Source of the DNA: a virus
Length of the DNA stretch: 64,000 nt
Direction: 5' to 3' (one strand)
Virus record (IMG/VR): IMGVR_UViG_3300009011_000012
Span: 25,474-89,473 of that record
Positions 49,510-60,100 of this stretch are shown piece after piece. Numbering within the stretch: position 1 is the first letter of the stretch; the number at the start of each line of letters is the position of its first letter. The notes beneath the pieces were generated by a model. It searched no databases, was not told the origin of the DNA, and saw nothing but the letters and a program-made list of their open reading frames with translations. A program made the position numbers and the translations under genes.

Positions 49510-49704
49510 CTAAACACCCAATACGTTCAAATTTTTCCGTGACAAGGCTGCTATGACAAACCAGATCGCAGTATTGAGCAGGTTGTAGTAGAGCAATGTC
49601 TTACCTGTGGCCATGTTAGGCTCGGCGAACAGAGCGACCATCAGGGTGATACCTATGAGAGTTATCGAACCTAGCCCGAACACCCTCAAAATAGCTCTTT
49701 GCAT
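49510..49704 (-). CDS. 64-residue two-span membrane protein
   Basis: Start ATG at 49704 with AGGAACGG upstream. Two hydrophobic segments (VFGLGSITLIGITLMVALFA and YYNLLNTAIWFVIAALS) with a short loop between. It lies between two tRNA-type genes and is coupled to the 42-residue membrane protein. Class II holins have two spans and a similar size, but nothing proves that role. Confidence 0.55.
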   Translation of the reverse strand: MQRAILRVFGLGSITLIGITLMVALFAEPNMATGKTLLYYNLLNTAIWFVIAALSRKNLNVLGV

Positions 49705-49730
49705 AACCGTTCCTACATGTTTGATAGTGC

Positions 49731-49858
49731 TGTGGCGCTGGGACTCGAACCCAGATAACGTCCGGCCGGACCGCATGAGATACCCTGGGTTATGATCCTT
49801 GGGTAGCGCTCAACTCCCCCTTCAGGAGGCGCTCTGTTCCAATTGAGCTACATCCACA
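49731..49858 (-). tRNA. tRNA-like gene with an extra ~50-nt domain
   Basis: Minus strand: acceptor TGTGGAT / CGCCACA (two mismatched positions), D-arm AGCTCAATTGGAACAGAGC, T-arm CTGGGTTCGAGTCCCAG. Between D-arm and T-arm are about 75 nt instead of 25, containing CTCC-TGAAGGG-GGAG, an ACCC/GGGT stem and the palindrome GTCCGGCCGGAC. No normal anticodon loop with U33 is visible and CCA is not encoded. It may be a tRNA with an insertion, or a tRNA-like RNA with another role. Confidence 0.45.
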
Positions 49859-49860
49859 AC

Positions 49861-50409
49861 AGGGTGAACCATCCCCCCGGGGCTTCACTCCCCCGATAAG
49901 GTTCTCCTCGCTTAACTCCACTCGGGCCGTATCGCGCTACGGCTTGCGTGGCTACCCGCCCCCACCAGTCGCGATGCCGGACCAGAGGCAAGAATGATTC
50001 ACTCTGTTGTGTGCTGTGGTGCCAGGCGCTTATCTTCTGGTTGCTTCATAGAGCTGCAATTCACCACAACGGAAAGGACACTTACTGCGAGGCAATGCAC
50101 TCCTTCAAATTGAATGCAAAGTAGACAACCCATAGCACTAAATGACCTTACCTGTTGTGTTCTAAAAAAATGCCCACCGTGGGAGATGGGCAAAGACTAC
50201 ACACAGCAATAATTTGTTGCGGCGGGGGTGCCTCCCCCTGCTGGTTCGGTCAGTGAACAACCACCAGCGGCCTCATAAGGAAAAGGTGATATCTAATGGC
50301 AAAATGACTTCACTAATTACCGCGTGCGCTGAGCCGCATTACCGCAACATGAAAACACACTGCCCTGCAAAAACCCTGTCCCCACAGAGGTAGAAAGCAG
50401 TGCGCTTTC
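49861..50409. other. Non-coding, structured stretch
   Basis: No gene is supported on either strand. It starts with GC-rich inverted words (CCCCCCGGGG at 49873; GCCGTATCGCGCTACGGC at 49926-49943) and continues through poorly structured DNA. On the minus strand it would be the leader of the tRNA-like and membrane-protein genes. Structured untranslated RNA is possible. Confidence 0.35.
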
Positions 50410-50757
50410 ATGTTGAGAATGTTTACCGGCGCTTATCCCGGCACGGCCACTCAGGCGTCTGGTCAACCTGGCCGCTGGCGTCTTTTCGAGGCTAAAGATA
50501 AAAAACCTCGCCAGTCTTGCGTCACGTTTGCACCGTGTTTTAGCCCCTTACGAGGGCCAGGCGGACGGGGTTTGAGCCTCACGGGGCATTCTATGCGCGG
50601 GATTACGTCGTCAACCGCGTTCACTGCCGTGACAGGGAGGGCTACATGCCGTTCACCTTCTCCAATTCACTCCACCAGCGTAAAGGTAATAAAACGCATC
50701 AGGAGCGGCCCGAATCGAACTGTTTGTGGATCTTTGCAGTTCACACAAAGAGGATGA
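50410..50757 (+). CDS. Ash-like hypothetical protein (doubtful)
   Basis: 115 residues, Arg/Ser/Gly/Pro rich: ATQASGQPGRWRLFEAKDKK, FSPLRGPGGRGLSLTGHSMR. The pattern resembles Ash-family or related proteins annotated near immunity RNAs of P4-like and P1-like elements, as I recall. It has no good ribosome binding site and an unusual composition, so it may be an RNA region with a chance ORF. Confidence 0.3.
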   Translation: MLRMFTGAYPGTATQASGQPGRWRLFEAKDKKPRQSCVTFAPCFSPLRGPGGRGLSLTGHSMRGITSSTAFTAVTGRATCRSPSPIHSTSVKVIKRIRSGPNRTVCGSLQFTQRG

Positions 50758-50851
50758 CCCGTAACAGCCCGAACCTGGCCCACAGATTTATGACTACTGC
50801 CAGACCATCCTCTTTGCGTGCTGCGGCGCTTATGGAACGGCGCATCAGTAC

Positions 50852-50864
50852 AATTTTCTAACAT
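50852..50864 (+). promoter_or_regulatory. Dispersed operator copy
   Basis: AATTTTCTAACAT in the non-coding stretch 50758-50990. Nothing else is evident in that stretch. Confidence 0.55.
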
Positions 50865-50990
50865 TTTAATTTGTCGGTGCTAATCGTTAGCGAAAGTAGC
50901 AAGCAAATAAGTTTAACCACCAGCACCGACAACAGAATGGATTGTATGTAAGCTAAGCTACCTAATCAACCCTTGTGCGTAAATAAATTA

Positions 50991-52247
50991 TCATTTTCTA
51001 ACAGTGTTGAACTTGGGAGCCTTCTTCGTTTTGGCTTCAACGTACAATTGCTCCACCCCACCGTTAGCGCTATCCCACTGATCCGCCCAAACGCGGCAAG
51101 CATTAATAACTTCGCTACGCTGCTCCCCCTGCATAAACGGGATGTGTTCGTGGAAAGCTGACGGGATACAAGCGACGCTATGTACTGTGTCAAATTTTGA
51201 ATTTCTGATAGCATCCAAAGTCTCAGGACGCATCTTAAGCTCGTCCACTGAAGCTGATTTAGAGGCAACGATACGTGCATGCAGCTTTGGAAACGCATCT
51301 TTGAGGTAGGTCATTATCTTACCGGCCAAGCATTCGTCTATCTCGTTGTTCCACTCTTCAGCAAAACCATCCATTCGAACATAAATCGGCACTCCCCAGA
51401 TGGAAGGCAGGACATCCATTGAAAGAAGAACGGTAGTGCGAATCTGATAATGGATGTTGGCCATTGTCAGGATTTCGGTTTTAAGTGCGCTGGTGGCCGT
51501 CAATCCGTATGGATGGGTATGAATATAACCAACTGCATCATGGCCATTAAAAATCATTGAGAACGATTCAGGAGTCGTACCAAATCCGGCGGCCACATTT
51601 AACTCTTCCCCGATCTGATGGCATTGAGCGCGCAGCTCTTCGACTTTGGTTTCTGCTAGGGTTAAACGCTTATTCGCCTGTGTTAAGTTCGCTGTTTGTT
51701 TTATGAATTTCTGGTTTAGCTGAGTATTCGCTTCTCTTAGCTCGCGGCGCTCCCTTTTGAGGCTCCGATTGTCCTTTTCGAGAGAATCGATCCGCTCAGT
51801 GAGAGTTGTCGGATAAGCTTTCTTGTACTGCTTAAGCTCTGTTTCGGTTGCTACGGATCGAGCCTTCAGCTGGTCGAACTTAAGTGCTACCTGCTCAAGG
51901 GTGTCAGTATGTATCTTGCGGAGGTCAAAAATAGATTGTTCGAGAGTGTCGATGTCTACCGGCGCGTTAAGGACCAAGGAAAGCGTATTCATCGCCTGGC
52001 GGGTTTTTTCGTGGAAAGCTTCGAAACGATCCGCAAGGGCGTTGTAATCCTCAGCCTCTGCGTTCAGCCTTTCATCGAAACGCTCTAACAGGCTATCAAT
52101 GGTCATTAAAGCTGTATCAAACAGTCGGGTAGTCAGATCATCACCAGTAGTCCTTTTCTGGATAAGGACTATCTGGCTACGCATTGATTCAATTTCAGCA
52201 ATGAGTATGTCTTCTTTGGTGGTTTGCGCTGCAGTTGGTTGTAACAT
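50991..52247 (-). CDS. Coiled-coil protein with C-terminal alpha/beta domain
   Basis: 418 residues. Residues ~100-215 are coiled coil (ERIDSLEKDNRSLKRERREL). The C-terminal ~190 residues form an alpha/beta domain (AVGYIHTHPYGLTATSALKT, GVPIYVRMDGFAEEWNNEID) with an HTHP motif that recalls JAB/MPN metalloproteases (H-x-H-P), though the downstream Asp is not obvious. Its promoter carries two facing operators and another operator copy lies on its last codons. Function unknown. Confidence 0.5.
   Translation of the reverse strand: MLQPTAAQTTKEDILIAEIESMRSQIVLIQKRTTGDDLTTRLFDTALMTIDSLLERFDERLNAEAEDYNALADRFEAFHEKTRQAMNTLSLVLNAPVDIDTLEQSIFDLRKIHTDTLEQVALKFDQLKARSVATETELKQYKKAYPTTLTERIDSLEKDNRSLKRERRELREANTQLNQKFIKQTANLTQANKRLTLAETKVEELRAQCHQIGEELNVAAGFGTTPESFSMIFNGHDAVGYIHTHPYGLTATSALKTEILTMANIHYQIRTTVLLSMDVLPSIWGVPIYVRMDGFAEEWNNEIDECLAGKIMTYLKDAFPKLHARIVASKSASVDELKMRPETLDAIRNSKFDTVHSVACIPSAFHEHIPFMQGEQRSEVINACRVWADQWDSANGGVEQLYVEAKTKKAPKFNTVRK
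50993..51003 (+). promoter_or_regulatory. Dispersed operator over the end of the coiled-coil gene
   Basis: ATTTTCTAACA overlapping the last codons of the minus-strand gene; second copy within 130 bp of the one at 50852. Confidence 0.45.
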
Positions 52248-52265
52248 TTCGCCGTTCCTAAGTTT

Positions 52266-52306
52266 TATTTTCTAACGAATTATATTAGAAATTAACTGTT
52301 AGTAAA
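52266..52306 (-). promoter_or_regulatory. Promoter with two facing operators
   Basis: Minus strand: TTTACT (52306-52301), 16 bp, TATAAT (52284-52279). AATTTCTAATAT lies in the spacer and a full operator, TATTTTCTAACGAA (plus, 52266-52279), abuts the -10. It drives the coiled-coil gene. Confidence 0.7.
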
Positions 52307-52330
52307 TAGCGAATTTTAACCAAAAAGAAA

Positions 52331-52348
52331 CCGCCATTTGGCGGTTAT
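52331..52348 (-). terminator. Minus-strand terminator
   Basis: AACCGCCA / TGGCGGTT, followed on the minus strand by TTTCTTTTTGG. Ends the 52.35-54.2 kb unit. Confidence 0.75.
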
Positions 52349-52350
52349 GT

Positions 52351-52653
52351 TCAGAAGAAGCGCGCTAGGACAGCGGCGAGTGCCACTATCAGAAATGGCG
52401 TTAGCGCATACGTCGCGTATTTTGCAATCCGAACCTTCGAAATGGGCTTAACCCCTTCGGCATACTCTTTATCAGTCATCTTGCCCAGCCAACAGGCCGC
52501 AAGTAGCGCTGCGTTCTCACTCATACCGAGTGCCATTTGTCCTTCTCGCAGCATTTTGTCCGTAATAACCTTAGTTGGCGTTTTCATTGTAGTGCTTTGC
52601 ACACGGCCGCCGTCATCAGCGAACGACAATGAGCAATAATATAATCGCGTCAT
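52351..52653 (-). CDS. Small protein with C-terminal membrane anchor
   Basis: 100 residues from the ATG overlapping the upstream stop (ATGA). A soluble N-terminal ~70 residues and a terminal hydrophobic span (YALTPFLIVALAAVLARFF), that is, a tail-anchored protein. The first part, TRLYYCSLSFADDGGRVQST, is typical of small phage early proteins. Unknown role. Confidence 0.5.
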   Translation of the reverse strand: MTRLYYCSLSFADDGGRVQSTTMKTPTKVITDKMLREGQMALGMSENAALLAACWLGKMTDKEYAEGVKPISKVRIAKYATYALTPFLIVALAAVLARFF

Positions 52654-52841
52654 GATATAGCCTCCCAATCCCCAGCGGCGTATTCAGCTGGATGGATAAA
52701 CTCATGCTCACCGGTGATCGGGCATCGAACATCCGGCGTGCCATTTTTCAACTTAAAGATCTCAATAAAACGAGCACCTACCCAATTCTCACGACGAGCG
52801 AGAATGACAGCACCAACAGGTAAAACATCCATGATATTCAT
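52650..52841 (-). CDS. Small hypothetical protein
   Basis: 63 residues from the ATG at 52841; a longer form from 52880 would overlap the nuclease gene. Beta-rich (LPVGAVILARRENWVGARFI) with VRCPITGEHEFIHPAEY near the end. Not recognised. Confidence 0.45.
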   Translation of the reverse strand: MNIMDVLPVGAVILARRENWVGARFIEIFKLKNGTPDVRCPITGEHEFIHPAEYAAGDWEAIS

Positions 52842-52854
52842 CAAATACAAAGCC

Positions 52855-53334
52855 CTAACCCCACTCATCAAGACTGACATATTCTTTAATCGCCTCTATA
52901 GCCTCTTCAGGACTACGGGCTTCAAAACAGTAATACCCGGCATCAGAAAGACGCGACATCCAATCAATCTGCTCTGTCGTCAACCGATTAAAACCATGTT
53001 TCATTTCAATTCGCATACCGTGATAGCCACCGCGAGCAAGATCTATGCTAAGGTCCGGATAGCCCTTCTTCTGGCCCTCGGCAACCATCTTAATCGCGGT
53101 AATTTTGCTTCTTAACCCACCATTGGGGGTTGCATGGGTATAGCGGTAAACATCTTTCATGTTGCGTTCCAGCCAATCCAAAACGCGCACTTGATCATAA
53201 TGTTCACCGTTGCCCTTAATCAGGTCTGGATTCTTTTCCAGTAAACGCAGAGCGATGGCATGAGGGGAAAGAAATTCACGCTCTTCCAGGCGCTTTAGTG
53301 CTTTGGACCTCGCTGGTCGCCGCTTCCCTACCAT
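52855..53334 (-). CDS. VRR-NUC-type nuclease
   Basis: 159 residues. YRYTHATPNGGLRSK, then GQKKGYPDLSIDLARGGYHG and MRIEMKHGFNRLTTEQIDWM give the G-x-PD...E-x-K core and following Q-x-x-W of VRR-NUC (PD-(D/E)XK) nucleases. Standalone VRR-NUC proteins of phages resolve branched DNA or cut host DNA. It is the main recognisable enzyme of this small operon. Confidence 0.75.
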   Translation of the reverse strand: MVGKRRPARSKALKRLEEREFLSPHAIALRLLEKNPDLIKGNGEHYDQVRVLDWLERNMKDVYRYTHATPNGGLRSKITAIKMVAEGQKKGYPDLSIDLARGGYHGMRIEMKHGFNRLTTEQIDWMSRLSDAGYYCFEARSPEEAIEAIKEYVSLDEWG

Positions 53335-53460
53335 CGCTCACCTGAAGCCTTTGAAAATTTCATTTAAGATGCTACTTCACATTAAACGTATTATCTTTGC
53401 GCTGTGACAATTGGCGATATTTAGAACTATTCTCGGCAATAAATTCAATATATTAGACCA

Positions 53461-53718
53461 CTAAACTTCCGTAATAGTCTTTTCAATGCGTTCGATGGTT
53501 AAATCAACAGCCACTCGCCAGCCAGCCTGATCCAGGTCATTAACCTTTGCGACCAACTTCTCCTCAGTGTGAGGAAAGAAGATCCATCCCCATTTTTTGG
53601 GCTGCATTTTATTAGTAAGGGTGAATACCTTGTGATAGCGCTTAAATTCCAGGTTGTAGCCCTTGCTCTCAGCGTAAGCTTTTACATCTTCAATCGTAAA
53701 TGCACGATTTTTATACAT
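53461..53718 (-). CDS. Small hypothetical protein
   Basis: 85 residues from the ATG at 53718, overlapping the stop of the preceding gene. N-terminal TIEDVKAYAESKGYNLEFKR, then WGWIFFPHTEEKLVAKVNDL. Not recognised. The 126-bp gap to the nuclease gene shows no feature. Confidence 0.5.
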   Translation of the reverse strand: MYKNRAFTIEDVKAYAESKGYNLEFKRYHKVFTLTNKMQPKKWGWIFFPHTEEKLVAKVNDLDQAGWRVAVDLTIERIEKTITEV

Positions 53719-54155
53719 CACGCCCCCATTAACTTGAACTTTTCTAATGACTCATCGTATGAAGTGTAAATATATGGCTCAGTGTCGTTAGCATAACTGG
53801 CAGTTTCTAACATGTGAACTGGATTGTTCACCGAGTTAGATGCAAAACGTTCATCTGCATAGAGTTGTGCAGCCAAAATGGTTAGCGCCGGTCGGCTCAT
53901 TTGGTAAATCTGAGCTACATCACTATCAACGATTTGCCCTAAATCAGTGAGCCCGCGAGTTAATAGCATTGTTTTTAGCGCTGGCCACCACGGGCCATAT
54001 AGGTGGTAAAGCACCGGATTGGTTGATATCCGCTTAAACATGTTCTCTAAGTACAGCGTAACGAATTCTTCTTCTTTACGATCCACCAGCGCCTGTGGCA
54101 GGATTTCTTCAATGTAGGCTTCAGTTGGTTTAACAGTGTCAATCAGTGTGGTCAT
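53718..54155 (-). CDS. Hypothetical protein downstream of darB
   Basis: 145 residues, all-helical (YHLYGPWWPALKTMLLTRGL; ALTILAAQLYADERF). It follows darB after a hairpin (GGCCCC, TCAC, GGGGCC at 54168-54181). Possibly co-packaged or an accessory to DarB, inferred only from adjacency. Confidence 0.45.
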   Translation of the reverse strand: MTTLIDTVKPTEAYIEEILPQALVDRKEEEFVTLYLENMFKRISTNPVLYHLYGPWWPALKTMLLTRGLTDLGQIVDSDVAQIYQMSRPALTILAAQLYADERFASNSVNNPVHMLETASYANDTEPYIYTSYDESLEKFKLMGA

Positions 54156-54189
54156 TCTTTTATCGGCCCCTCACGGGGCCGCTCCATAA

Positions 54190-57100
54190 TTAAGCTGCTT
54201 CAGCTATGATTTTGCGCACTTCGTCAATTGAATAGCGAGTCGAAACCATCCATGCCGGACGATCTAAATCGATGTCAGCGACTGGGTTAACCTCAAAGTT
54301 CCAAAACTTCCCACCAATTCCTTTGATGGCATCCTTCGCTTTGCGGATTGTTGAGGAACCAGGAACGTCAGCAATCAGGTAAACAGCTCCAGCGTCCTCG
54401 CTTACACTCCACCAGCGGCCACGAACCCGGGCCCGCCCACGGATAGGGTTTTCATTTACGGTGATTGTAAAGTCCGCTTCTGCAGCTGCATCAGCTGCGT
54501 CTGACGCATCGATAGCTTGCTGTTCGCGAGCCGATTCCTGAGCCTCTAAAACTGCCCTTATCTCGTCCTCGTTGGCACCGCCATTTTTTAGGGATACGTA
54601 ATCCTCCCAACTGGCCCCCTGCAGTGTTGCAGGAAGATCATTTACGTACTCACCAGCTTTAAGTCGTTTGGCGTGACCTATCGCCATGCCCACAAGTCGG
54701 TTGACAGCAACTGAATCAGCAAAATCATCAGCAGTTATGTATTTCGCCTCAAACGCATGGATCAGCGCGCCGATCTTAATCCATACGGTAGCCGGTGATT
54801 CCAGTGGGTTATCAGCATTGGTCACAGTGCTTTGGGCTCCATGAATCTCTTGCTTAGCCGCACTATCGAGTTGAGCCCAGGCCTCCGAATCACTAAGGGC
54901 TAGGTATTGCTGATATAGTGCGTTACGCCACTCCACCAGCCCTAATTTCGTTTGCTGAATTTTGTGGGTTATGCGGGAATCTCTTACCTGCTCAAACATC
55001 CGATCAATGTCGAACGAGTTACTGAAGTCCTTCATTTGTGCGCGGAACTGCCGATTTGTGATAATCCCTTTCCAGAATGCTTCCAGGCCTTCTCCGGAAG
55101 GTTTACGAAACAGGCTGCGCAGGTCTTCAATTGTGACGCTGTTCAGGCTTCGGCCATCGAGCTCGCGCGAAGTCATCCAAGAATCAAAGATCGACGTAAC
55201 ATCATCCATGCTGGCCTGCTTACCATAAGGCTCCATCGCGCGGTCGTATTGCATGCCGAACAATGCTCGAAGGAAACCTTCAATTTCATTTGCCTGAAAC
55301 GCGTCATCTCCACTCTGGTGCTGAGTAATTTCACGTTTAAGAGCTTCGTCATTGATGTTAGGGTAGATCCACTGTTCGGCCTCAATAGCATCCTCATCCT
55401 TGCGACGGCGGCCAGAGTTGCTGAATTTACCATCAGGGATATACGCGATTGCTAACGCCCCGCTCTTCTCCCGGAATGGCCAGTAATGAATTTTCTCTGG
55501 ACCACTCCAGCCCCCTCGGCTCGGCCCTGTTACCGTCATGACATCGTTGCGGATCGCATCATAGAACTGGTCGACATTGAGAGTGGCAGATAGGTGCTGG
55601 CTCTCTACACCGCTTGCAGCTCTTTCGCGTGATTCTGCTATTCCTTCTTCGAAGGTCACTGGCTCTAAAACTGAGCTAAACAGCAGTTTCACAGTAGAAC
55701 CCGGGGAGCGTGACGAGTAGGTGTCCTTATCCAACCACGCAATACGGCACTGGTACTCTTCTGACTCAGCCTCTATAGCAGTGATACGCACGATAGCCGT
55801 CAGGTCGCGGGATTCATCAATTACTGCGCGGTAATAACTACCCTTATGCAAAAGCACGTTTTTAGCCGTTCGTACATAATCATGCGGGTTTTGAACCACA
55901 TCGATATCGATATCCAACACACCGGATTTTATCGCTCGTTCAATATCCCCACGGGACCGCTTCATCGTGGTATCCGCATCTTTTGCCCGAGATATAGCAA
56001 AACGTAACTCACGAACCCTTTTTTTCTGGTCACGGAGAACATCGACAGTAGACTTTTGTCCGTTGCGATTAGTCCCGGAAGCAATCAAACGATCAAGTGA
56101 TAGCTGAGTCTTTTCTGCCCTTTCTTGTAGACTGACCAGCTCCGCTTCCATCTGTGAGACATCTTTACCGGCGGCGTTGGCCGCTTTTAGATAGGAGTCG
56201 AGCGCGTTATTAGCCTCTCGGACGGCTTTAGCTTTAATGCGCTCATCGCGCTCGCGGGCCTGGCGCTCCATAATGGCTCGGCGCTCATCCGGGTTTGCGG
56301 CCAGCATTACCGCTCGCTCATCGGCATCATCTGCATCTCCGTTCGTCACTTCGGACAGATCAGACGTCATTACCATCTTGATCCAGTCTTTCTTGCGCTT
56401 GAGCGTATCAAGGCGGAAATCATCGAAGGTACCTTTCCCGCAATAGTAGTGGACGTTAACCTTCTCCTGAGGCGAACCAACACGAGCACCTCGACCATTA
56501 CGCTGATCAATACTGGCTGGCGTCCATGGAAGCGTCAGATGATGAATGTCCGTTGTGCCTATATGCAGGTTTATTCCGACTTCAGCCTTTTTATTGCAGA
56601 TAATGATCCGGGTGCGTCCCTCGTTATAATCCGCAGCTATCCCTTCCATCCCTTCAAGGCCAGCATCATTTTTTGCGGATACGTAATCTTCGTACAGTGC
56701 TAATTTGCTGTAATACGACTCCCAGGCTCCGTCTTTATATTCGCCGTCTTTGTTGGCCGTCGGTTCGCTCGGGCGCTTTACCTTTTTCAGCTTCACTCCA
56801 CCGGCTTGGCTAACGGTCGTCGCGTTGATAATGCCAATTTCAGCTTCCGGCAGCTGCAGCGCGCCTGCAATGATTCTGCGCAGTTTCTGATGCTGGGCTT
56901 TTTCATCGATAAACACGATCTGTTTACCACGCGTTAGCCCCTCCCGGAGGTTCTCAATCAGAGCGGCATATTTTGGCGGAACCGGGTGGGATACCAGCTG
57001 CATAGAGATGCCCGCAGCGGCGATAGCCTTCAGAATATCCGACTCAAGTGAGATGCTGGCACGCAGTTCAACGTGATTAGGGTAAGTAGTTACAGCGGTT

Positions 57101-60100
57101 TTGACCACCTTGCTGGTGCGGGTGCTGACCAGGCCACCAACCTCATCTTCTTCAGCCTCTTCAGCGTCATCAGCCTCTTTGCCACCAGCTACAGCAGGGA
57201 GTGAAGCTGAAATGGCATTAACAGCCCCCTCATTATCCAGCGGAAACTGGAACGTAATGGCACCGGCGTATAGGTCCGGATCAATGGCGACCTTATCCAT
57301 ATCTCTTATGATCGAGAATATAAAATCGTCCGGCTTCTCATTCGGCCCCTTGATGCGCATCATTTGGGTTGTCGTGCCGTCCGCAGCTTTGACATCTATC
57401 GTTTCTGTTTGGCTACTGAGTTCCTGTGCACGCTTACGCAGTTCCTCATAAGCTTCCTGCTGAGCCTGCGTCATAGGGATCTGAATCGTGCGCTCTTCGA
57501 TATCCGGTATTTTTACCGTAGCGCCAACATCTGCAGCTGTTTTAAGCGTGGTCCATCTGTGGAAAATACCGCGCAAGCCATCAAGGTTCTGGAAACCTAC
57601 CAGCCCTTGCTTCTCTTCAACTTCACCAGAGATTTTCTGTACCTGAACCGTCTCGGTCTTACCGAACACACGTACAAAGTCATCCGGGGTAATGATCCCC
57701 ATTTTCAGCCAATCGGCCTGTGGAATGACGGTCGACAACATGTTGAAAGCATCGATAGGGCTATTAACCAGGGGAGTGGCGGTAAGCATCACAACACCAC
57801 GCCCTTTGTTTCGATCCATCATGTACGCAGCTTTAACGGCCATATCGCGGGCCATTTTGGAAACAGCTGGACTTGGTAAGTATGCAAGCTGGCCTGCTTC
57901 GCGCCCGGCACCAAAGGAATTGCGGTAATTGTGTCCCTCATCAGCGATTACGCTGTCGAAGTTCATATCTTCAAAATATGGAACGTTTTGCTTTTTGGTC
58001 GTGCCGGTATCAGCTGCACGGTCCTTGATTTTATTCTTCTTTTGCGCGTCACGGTGCTTGCCAGAAGCAAGATCTAAACGCCCCATCTCAGCGGCATTAA
58101 AAACGGCCTGCTGCGAGTTTTTTTCTATGGTGTCATCACGTAACGGAATTGAGGCAAACTGCTCTTTAGTCATCACAACCATTCGCAAGTTGGAGGACGG
58201 GATGATGTTGAGCCGCTGTGCGATAGTGGCGCTGCTTGACTCTTTGACGACGTTGCGGAACAGCTGCTGGCCTTTGCTATTTATTTTAGGCTGACCATCT
58301 TCATCGAGCACCGGCGCAGTAAGTGCTTTACCCTCACCATCCAACACCTCATCCAAACCGACGAACATCATGCCGTTAAAGGCTTCAGCACTGTAGAAGC
58401 TGCGCGCTTCGTGGTACCAGTTTTGATAAACAGCCTTAGGCACTACAATGCAGGTTCGTTTGGTGCGGCCCGTCTCGAAGTTATATGCTTCCAACGCTAG
58501 CGCTGTCGTTGTTTTACCCAGCCCGGTACCGAACCCCATGATCCCACGCCCATCTTCAGAAAGGCGGCGCACCTCCTCGTTCTGATACGTCAGTGGCAGC
58601 CTTTCACCACTAATGCCTTCCAGACCCAAAGGCGCGCTGGAATGCGCAAACGGAATATAACCATTGAAGGCATTGTTATAATCGCGAGCTATCTCATCAG
58701 CTTGCGGGTGGGTGCGTAACCAGTCATTAAAAGAGGTTTCCAGTTGGCCGATTTTATCGAGGTATTCATTGGCGTTCTGGCCACGTGGTTTGACGCCGTT
58801 CAGATAGTTTTCGAGCTGGTTCAGGAATCCGTCTTTGTTGTTAGCCTTTTTGAACTCGTTACCTGTCCGGCCTGTAACGGTACGCATCTGATAGCCGGTA
58901 AATACTCCGTCTTTTCCTTCGTAGTCATCCGGGGATATCAGAATTCCGTCTTCAACTTCGAGATCTGAGGATGTGTATTTAAACTCGTCGTAACCCTGTG
59001 TCGCGAGGAATTCTTTAATCAGACGGCGATCCAGCCAGCGCGCGTTAAGATTTACAGTCACCTTATTTAACGGTGTAAATTCACGCTTTTCTTCGATCAA
59101 AGCTAATTGACGTTCGAAGTTGGCTTTTTGCTCGCCAGTGGCACTGTCACGCCAAGCAATAAGCGCGGCGACCTTGGTAGTGATATCGCCGCTGGTGGCG
59201 CGCCCGATAGGAAGTAAGCAACCATACCCATCGAGAGCAATATCGGGGAATCTCGCCAAATACTCCAGCGCGTCCTCGTCTGAAGCAGGTAATTCACCGG
59301 CGAAGACTTCGCGGAAGTGCTCAAGGGTGATCGGCATGAGTGCCACATCACTGAATAAATGCGCTACAACCTGTTCTGGCTTGGTGAAATCGATACCCGC
59401 AGCGCCTTCGGTAACATCAAGGCGGCCGGCCAGTAGATCCGAGTTGGTACCGTCTTTCTGGACGTTCCCCGCAAAGGTCATCCAGTTTTTTGCACCGGCA
59501 TCGGTAATGTCACCTAATTTCACCGCATGTGGAGGGCCGTACTTCGCAACTTCATCGGCAGTCAACCGGGCAGCATCGGCTAATTCGTCATCGCTGCTCA
59601 CACCCAAGTTGCGTAGATCAAGCGCCCTGTTTATTAACTGCCCAATTAGAGCGCCTCGCATAATTCGCTCACGATCACCTTCTCGTTGCTTCTTGGCAAA
59701 GCGAATCATCGCGCTAACGTCTTCATCAATAGCACGCGGATAATCTGCTGCAACGGCAGAGATTTGCGCCCAAGACAGCGACAAGATACCCTTCACTGAT
59801 TTGAAGGCGGTCTGCAGATCACCGAAACTGCCAGCACCGTACTTTTGTGCGTCCAGGCGGGAATTGCTCGTGGTGGAATCTTTATGCCAGTGGATACCGT
59901 CAAACTCATGCCAGACGTCTCCGACTAGGCGCTTATCACCGGGCTTTGCTCCTTGCCACGCAGGTGTTACTACTCCCAGTGAATCCCAGTCGATACGGCT
60001 ATCAAAACGACGGGACAACGCAGTTTTCATCGACTCGTTTGAAACCCTGCCGTCCTTCTTGACCACCAGCGTATTACGGAAGCTGGCGCGATCCATATCG

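Noticed and set aside
49999-50193. 64-codon minus-strand frame with a hydrophobic Cys-rich middle, resembling a Hok-type toxin at first sight
   Set aside because: It lacks the Hok charge pattern and start context, and no ribosome binding site is visible; left as part of the non-coding stretch.
50667-50864. 65-codon minus-strand frame
   Set aside because: Antisense to the doubtful Ash-like frame, no start signals, unusual composition.
53812-53822. TTTCTAACATG resembling the dispersed operator
   Set aside because: Imperfect, inside a coding sequence and not near a promoter; the same holds for GTTAGAAAAA at 43807. Treated as chance.
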